Source: Undaria pinnatifida
Taxonomy: Eukaryota > Sar > Phaeophyceae > Laminariales > Alariaceae
Assembly: GCA_012845835.1 (NCBI GenBank)
Contig: JABAKD010000025.1
Location: forward strand, 23,669,923-23,733,922
Length of the DNA: 64,000 nt
Reading direction: 5' to 3'
Part shown: positions 59,910 through 64,000 of the stretch, piece after piece
Position numbering within the stretch: position 1 is the stretch's first letter
Layout of the letters: each line of letters begins with the position of its first letter
Notes under the pieces: model-generated
Seen by the model: only the letters and a program-made list of their open reading frames with translations
What the model was told of the DNA's origin: nothing
Database searches by the model: none
Made by a program: the position numbers and the translations under genes

Positions 59910-60947
59910 CCGGTCCCGATACCACTCCTCGTCGATGGAGGCGTGAGGATCCGAGTTGACGTCGACGAAACTGGGTACGGCAACCGCGAAACCGATGACC
60001 ACGGAAGTGACGTGAACGGCTGCAAGGCCGAAAGAACTCGGGCCTGCCCCAGTGCAATCACTCGAGACCACGGCTACGGTAGGGGGGTCACACTATATTA
60101 TTTTTTTGCCGTGTAGCTCTGGGTCGCTCGCGCGAGTGACCTCTCTGATGCTTTGTCACCTTGAGCTCTCGGGCTGTTCAAGGTTTGTGATATCAAATCC
60201 GGAGGATATCAGTGAGCTACGCGGCGCCAAAACAAAAAGAAGTCCTTTATTACTTTCGTCCCCGCGAGTTACAGAGTGACTGGTGGGAGTGGTCAACACA
60301 CGGGTAAGAAAATCGGGACCCCCCCCCTCTACGCTGATTTTGGTGGCGGCAAGTTCTCGCCGCTCGTGCGATCTAGACGGATTATGCATCACCTGCTCTT
60401 TCGAGGAGCCCCACTACGTTGTCAATGTGCCGTTTGAACTCCAAAAGGCGGATGGGAGTCCTCGGACGCTGGACGTGTACGACACATGTGAGGCACATCC
60501 AATGGTAAAGGCAGATCAGATTCAAAAAGTTTCCTCAGCTCCTAACGCGAGGATCTCGGGCCATTTTTCCACCTAGAACATGGCTTCCAAGACGTTCGTT
60601 CGCGTAATCCAACCACATATTTCCTGCGCCATTTCTACCAATAGCTGTAATACCATCCTGTAACGTAAATGTATTGTAATACAAACATATGGTCGCGCTC
60701 TTGAGGAGCCAAACCCCAACCCTCTAGCCCTGTGGAAACGTTCGGCCCAGGACGTGGTTGCCTTACCGTGCGTTGACTGCATACTACTTCGAAGTACCCC
60801 TCACGACGGAAACCACCACAGAAGAGCTACATCTAGCGGCAAGAGTCTTGGATGCGAGTCGTTCCACCTCAACACGTCGATGAAACCAAGAGGATGGGAT
60901 TCTGCCTCGAAGTCGACGATGACGAATGGCTGAGCATCACTGCCGGA
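59910..60947 (+). pseudogene. Broken discoidin-like gene exon, unit C
   Basis: Unit C copy of the plus-strand broken module. Piece 1 (59,910-60,065) contains VRIRVDVDETGYGNRETDDH and GSDVNGCKAERTRA, the TIR element occupies 60,066-60,336, piece 2 (60,343-60,530) contains LCITCSFEEPHYVVNVPFEL and RTLDVYDTCEAHPMVK, the second block fills about 60,540-60,830, and piece 3 (60,832-60,947) contains SSGKSLGCESFHLNT, a frameshift, then DETKRMGFCLEVDDDEWLSI. It ends GGA|GTACGT. The layout matches units A and B. Confidence 0.7.
60066..60336. mobile_element. TIR element inside the unit C pseudogene
   Basis: It begins GACCACGGCTACGGTAGGGG, contains TCGCTCGCGCGAGTGACC, and ends CCCCCCTCTACGCTGATT. It occupies the same position as in units A and B. 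Confidence 0.65.
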
Positions 60948-63572
60948 GTACGTTGCGGACGCTTTACATGTGTTTCTTGAGTGTGTAAAAACCTTGACTA
61001 GAAGTGTTCTCCCATTTGCGAAAAGAAACTCCTGCTGTTAAAATACTTCCGATCGAGATACGGGGACAATAATGTCAGACAACGCTTAGCTCTAGTCCAC
61101 TCGATATGAAGAAAGTGTTTTGAGAACAAGTGCGTGGCTGATAGAGGTAGAACACCTTCACAATGACTTTTAATGGGACGGCATTATGACCACGTTGACC
61201 ATACCATATGGTCCACCTTGGTAATCGAATATTCCCATACTTATCGATTTTATCATAGTGGGTATCAGCCGTGCATTAGGTATGAGTAAGACATCAATAC
61301 AACAAGACGTTCACACGTCGAAACGAACTATACCTGAAATGTTTTTATACATTCGAAAGGTGCTTGGCTGGGACTTCGACGAAATATATCTCGTGTATGA
61401 TTGTCACATCGGAGGTTCGACGAAAACACTTGTTGCGTCCTGCACGTAGCACGGCGTCTCCACACCATTGAATACCCGAATCAATCGACAGTGCAGAAGG
61501 GCCCCAGAGGCAAGTGGATCGTGCACAGCCTCGTCACATTATAGAGTAGGCGGAAACACTATCAAGAACCAACGATGCGTACCTGGTTTTACCCGCTGCA
61601 TACATTCTTCCGATATCTCGTGGTAAGCCAATGCTGCAGCTGCTAAGCCGTGCCGGATCAAAGAAGTTGGAAAACCCTAAACTTGCTGATCTCAACCCGG
61701 GCTGCTTCAAAGGCCGCCGTTTCAGCTGTTCCCATCTCCCACTTTGGATCCTTAATCTCCACACCATCACAAGCATCTTCCAACCACGGCTCAAACAATA
61801 CCGCCCTCGTCCAACAACAGAGGACGAATCGCGATCAAACCCGGCATGAGATGTTTGTACGAGTTCGCTATATCACCCGGAGCTAAACGCATGAACTGAA
61901 TGCACGCACAGCCACACTCTGATCACAGGAGGGAACCCTCAACCATTGCATCCCTATTGTAGTCGGAACACACAAAAATATGACAAACGTTTCGGCAGAG
62001 TCACACGGACTGCATAATCACCCGATTGATCCGTACCGCTTCAATACGGTCTCCCCTCGGCTGCTTATACGATTGGTACATTTATATCACGCACGCGGGC
62101 TGTATCGCATATACATCAGCACTTGTCTTTAGTAGGAAGGCCACCGACCTCGAGCACAATCGAGCCCCATCAATAACCATTTTCCATCCAATAGAAGAGA
62201 GAAATAACTTATTCCAAAAAGCTGTAACCGCTGTATCACAGGCAACCATGTACAAAACAAGAGTTGTTGCAAACGTTCGCTTGCCCAAATAGTTCATAGA
62301 AGGCTGAATGGTTGGCTTGGCGCTTCAGTATTCGTCCTCTGGACGTTGTTGGTGTTTTGATACTGCTCCACGAGCAGCGGATTGTTTCGCGTACAGTGCA
62401 CACTTTTCCAAAGCCTGATAATGTTTATGCGTTTGCAGCTTAGCCGTAGGGAACAGACGAAGAAAAAAACCCAACGAAGGTAGGGGTGATACACGATATC
62501 ATCGATGTGGTGTCGCTTTCAAATCTAGGGAAATCGTGCGACTCAGGGTTTATGGGCGGCTAATCGCTATACTCTAAATTTTCGGACGATCGGACAAAAA
62601 AATGATCGAAACGCGTCCTTGTGTCGTATAATTCGCTGGGATAGTCGTAGGGACGATAATGATGAGACGCGCGATACGAGAGCACTGGCCGACATTCCAC
62701 TTAAGCACGGTATGCCACCCAAGCACGGTAGCAATGTTCCTTCATGCAGTCGGTTCGTCCCTCGTGCTCCACCTGCGACCAGTAGTCGGAGCGTTGTGTG
62801 TCCTGTTCCTCACGCCAGCTAGTCGTCCAATAGTATTTAGCCGGTGATGAGCGGTGTACTCATGAAGCGTTTGCTTCCAGTACATTAATCCCCCACCCCC
62901 CCGCGTTACATTGTAAATATGAGAGGTTCATGGTGAAGAAACGCCGCCTGTGCGCGTCTAGGCCTGGGCACCGTAGAGCCGGAGCACACCCGTGTACACC
63001 GTCTGCTGTGGCGTTGTGGAATGCCACATTATGTGTCCTGCGTGGATTCTTTCATACCTGCTGGGGAGTGGGGTAGGCGCCGATGGTTGGGAATCTAACC
63101 GACAGGGGGAAAATCCCAACATCGTATGTGGGCGTCTAATATACCTATATACGTTTTATTCGTGTGTTGTGCGGTGGTATTTACCTGGTGTTGTATGAAT
63201 CGGGGGGCGACTGAGGCTTTGTAATGTCCAGGTCAATTTACGCACCTGTACATATTGATTTGTCTGGCTTTACGCTGTTGTTCGCATTGTGAGTTTTTCA
63301 CTGAGCATTGCCGCTTCTGGCAAGAACGGTAATTTGACCGCGGATTGGTCGATACTTCGTCAATTGGTCGAGGGATGGTGTGCGCAATATTCTTTAACAC
63401 AGCTGTCAGATACGCCTCCTTTGGAACGATGTCCTGTACTACCAGGCACGAGCTCCGGCGATTAGGTGTCGTTGAACCGTCCACATGTCGTATGTCGTTT
63501 GATGAGTTTAGTTTGTAAGTAGATCGAGCAGTTTTGATGCGAATCAATGTACTTTGGTATGATTCCCTTCTG

Positions 63573-63846
63573 TGACCGTGCCTACAATAAAGGTGCCGTT
63601 GGTGGGGCCTCTTCTATGCAGTGGCTCAGGATCGCTCGTGCGAGTGACCTCCCTATGCCGTTTGGGTCGGATGCCATATTCTGCTCTTTTTTCGTCACAT
63701 GGATAAGACAGGGAAGGTTAGGCACGCCGTGTCCACCTCAATCCACTCCTCACAGATATTCCCATTAAGATCTAGGGTAATTCGGGCGAGTTGTGAAAAC
63801 TCAGGCTTCTAACAAAAGAGGGCTTCCGTCGGCCGCAGCCTTGGTC
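63573..63846. mobile_element. Old TIR element, unit C
   Basis: It opens GTGACCGTGCCTACAATAAA, contains GGATCGCTCGTGCGAGTGACC and closes TCGGCCGCAGCCTTGGTCGG. At the matching point of unit B (46,437) the element and some right flank are missing. Confidence 0.5.
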
Positions 63847-64000
63847 GGCTGTGGGTCGGAACAGCCGTGGTGTCGCGATAGAAGTTTCACCATTGTGAGA
63901 TGGATTCGTCGCGTACAGCTTTAGCCAACGGAATCGAATGCAACATGTTAGCGTTTCCGTCGCGATCCCGGCGTAACACAAACGTTGCGATATATATGGA

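Larger units (their letters stand above)
49946..64000 (+). repeat. Tandem array unit C (incomplete at the right edge)
   Basis: The third unit, running off the window. Anchors recur as exon 2 at 50,640, signal exon at 52,306, R element at 53,250, minisatellite at 54,263 and pseudogene at 59,910. It carries a private 1.17-kb R insertion (56,898-58,068), and deletions relative to unit B at about 54,260 (end of its R element) and 59,745 (about 0.9 kb, joining the matches to 41,800 and 42,650). The last bases match 46,440-46,530 of unit B, so about 3.4 kb of the unit is expected beyond the window. Confidence 0.8.

Overview
This window reads as nuclear DNA of a eukaryote. Protein-coding sequence is sparse, the only convincing genes have GT-AG introns, and most of the rest is transposon-like or duplicated sequence. 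No rRNA, confident tRNA, CRISPR array, operon or bacterial gene layout was seen. The single clear gene family encodes small secreted proteins with an F5/8 type C (discoidin-like) module. That kind of gene, with large intergenic repeats, would fit an alga or other stramenopile, perhaps a brown alga, but this placement is a guess from gene style.

Layout. 1-3,087: mostly unrecognised sequence with one old repeat fragment. 3,088-6,392: a large foldback element with inverted arms of about 0.9 kb, packed with palindromic TGATACASTGTATCA motifs and poly-C/poly-G, with other repeats nested in its centre. 6,393-12,500: unrecognised, apart from a 187-bp tandem duplication. 12,620-13,960: a degenerate fragment of the duplicated unit described next. 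14,100-16,320: a cluster of copies of a dispersed repeat (called R here) with poly-G tracts. 18,005-64,000: a direct tandem array of three long units, A (18,005-32,294), B (32,295-49,945) and C (49,946 to the right edge, incomplete). The full unit is about 17.65 kb. Unit A is shorter because it lacks a 2.7-kb segment.

Each unit carries the same cargo in the same order. First comes an intact two-exon secreted discoidin-like gene on the minus strand (exon 1 = signal peptide, exon 2 = module). Then come a full-length R element, a GATCC-type minisatellite, and a broken plus-strand relative of the same gene interrupted by a TIR element and a second block. About 6 kb of sequence without recognised genes completes the unit. 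Across the three units exon 2 is always 413 nt with no frame break, and most differences in it are silent, while neighbouring open frames show mostly amino-acid-changing differences. The discoidin-like gene is therefore the part of the unit that looks selected.

Because the units are paralogous, one serves as the empty site for insertions in another. This shows that at least two repeat families moved after duplication: a 269-bp TIR element in unit B (37,361-37,629, TSD TCAT) and a 1.17-kb R element with poly-C tracts in unit C (56,898-58,068, TSD AATAT). Other differences between units are microhomology-type deletions, a recent 134-bp tandem duplication and a telomere-like patch.

All family assignments and alignments were made by eye from the sequence. 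No database was searched.
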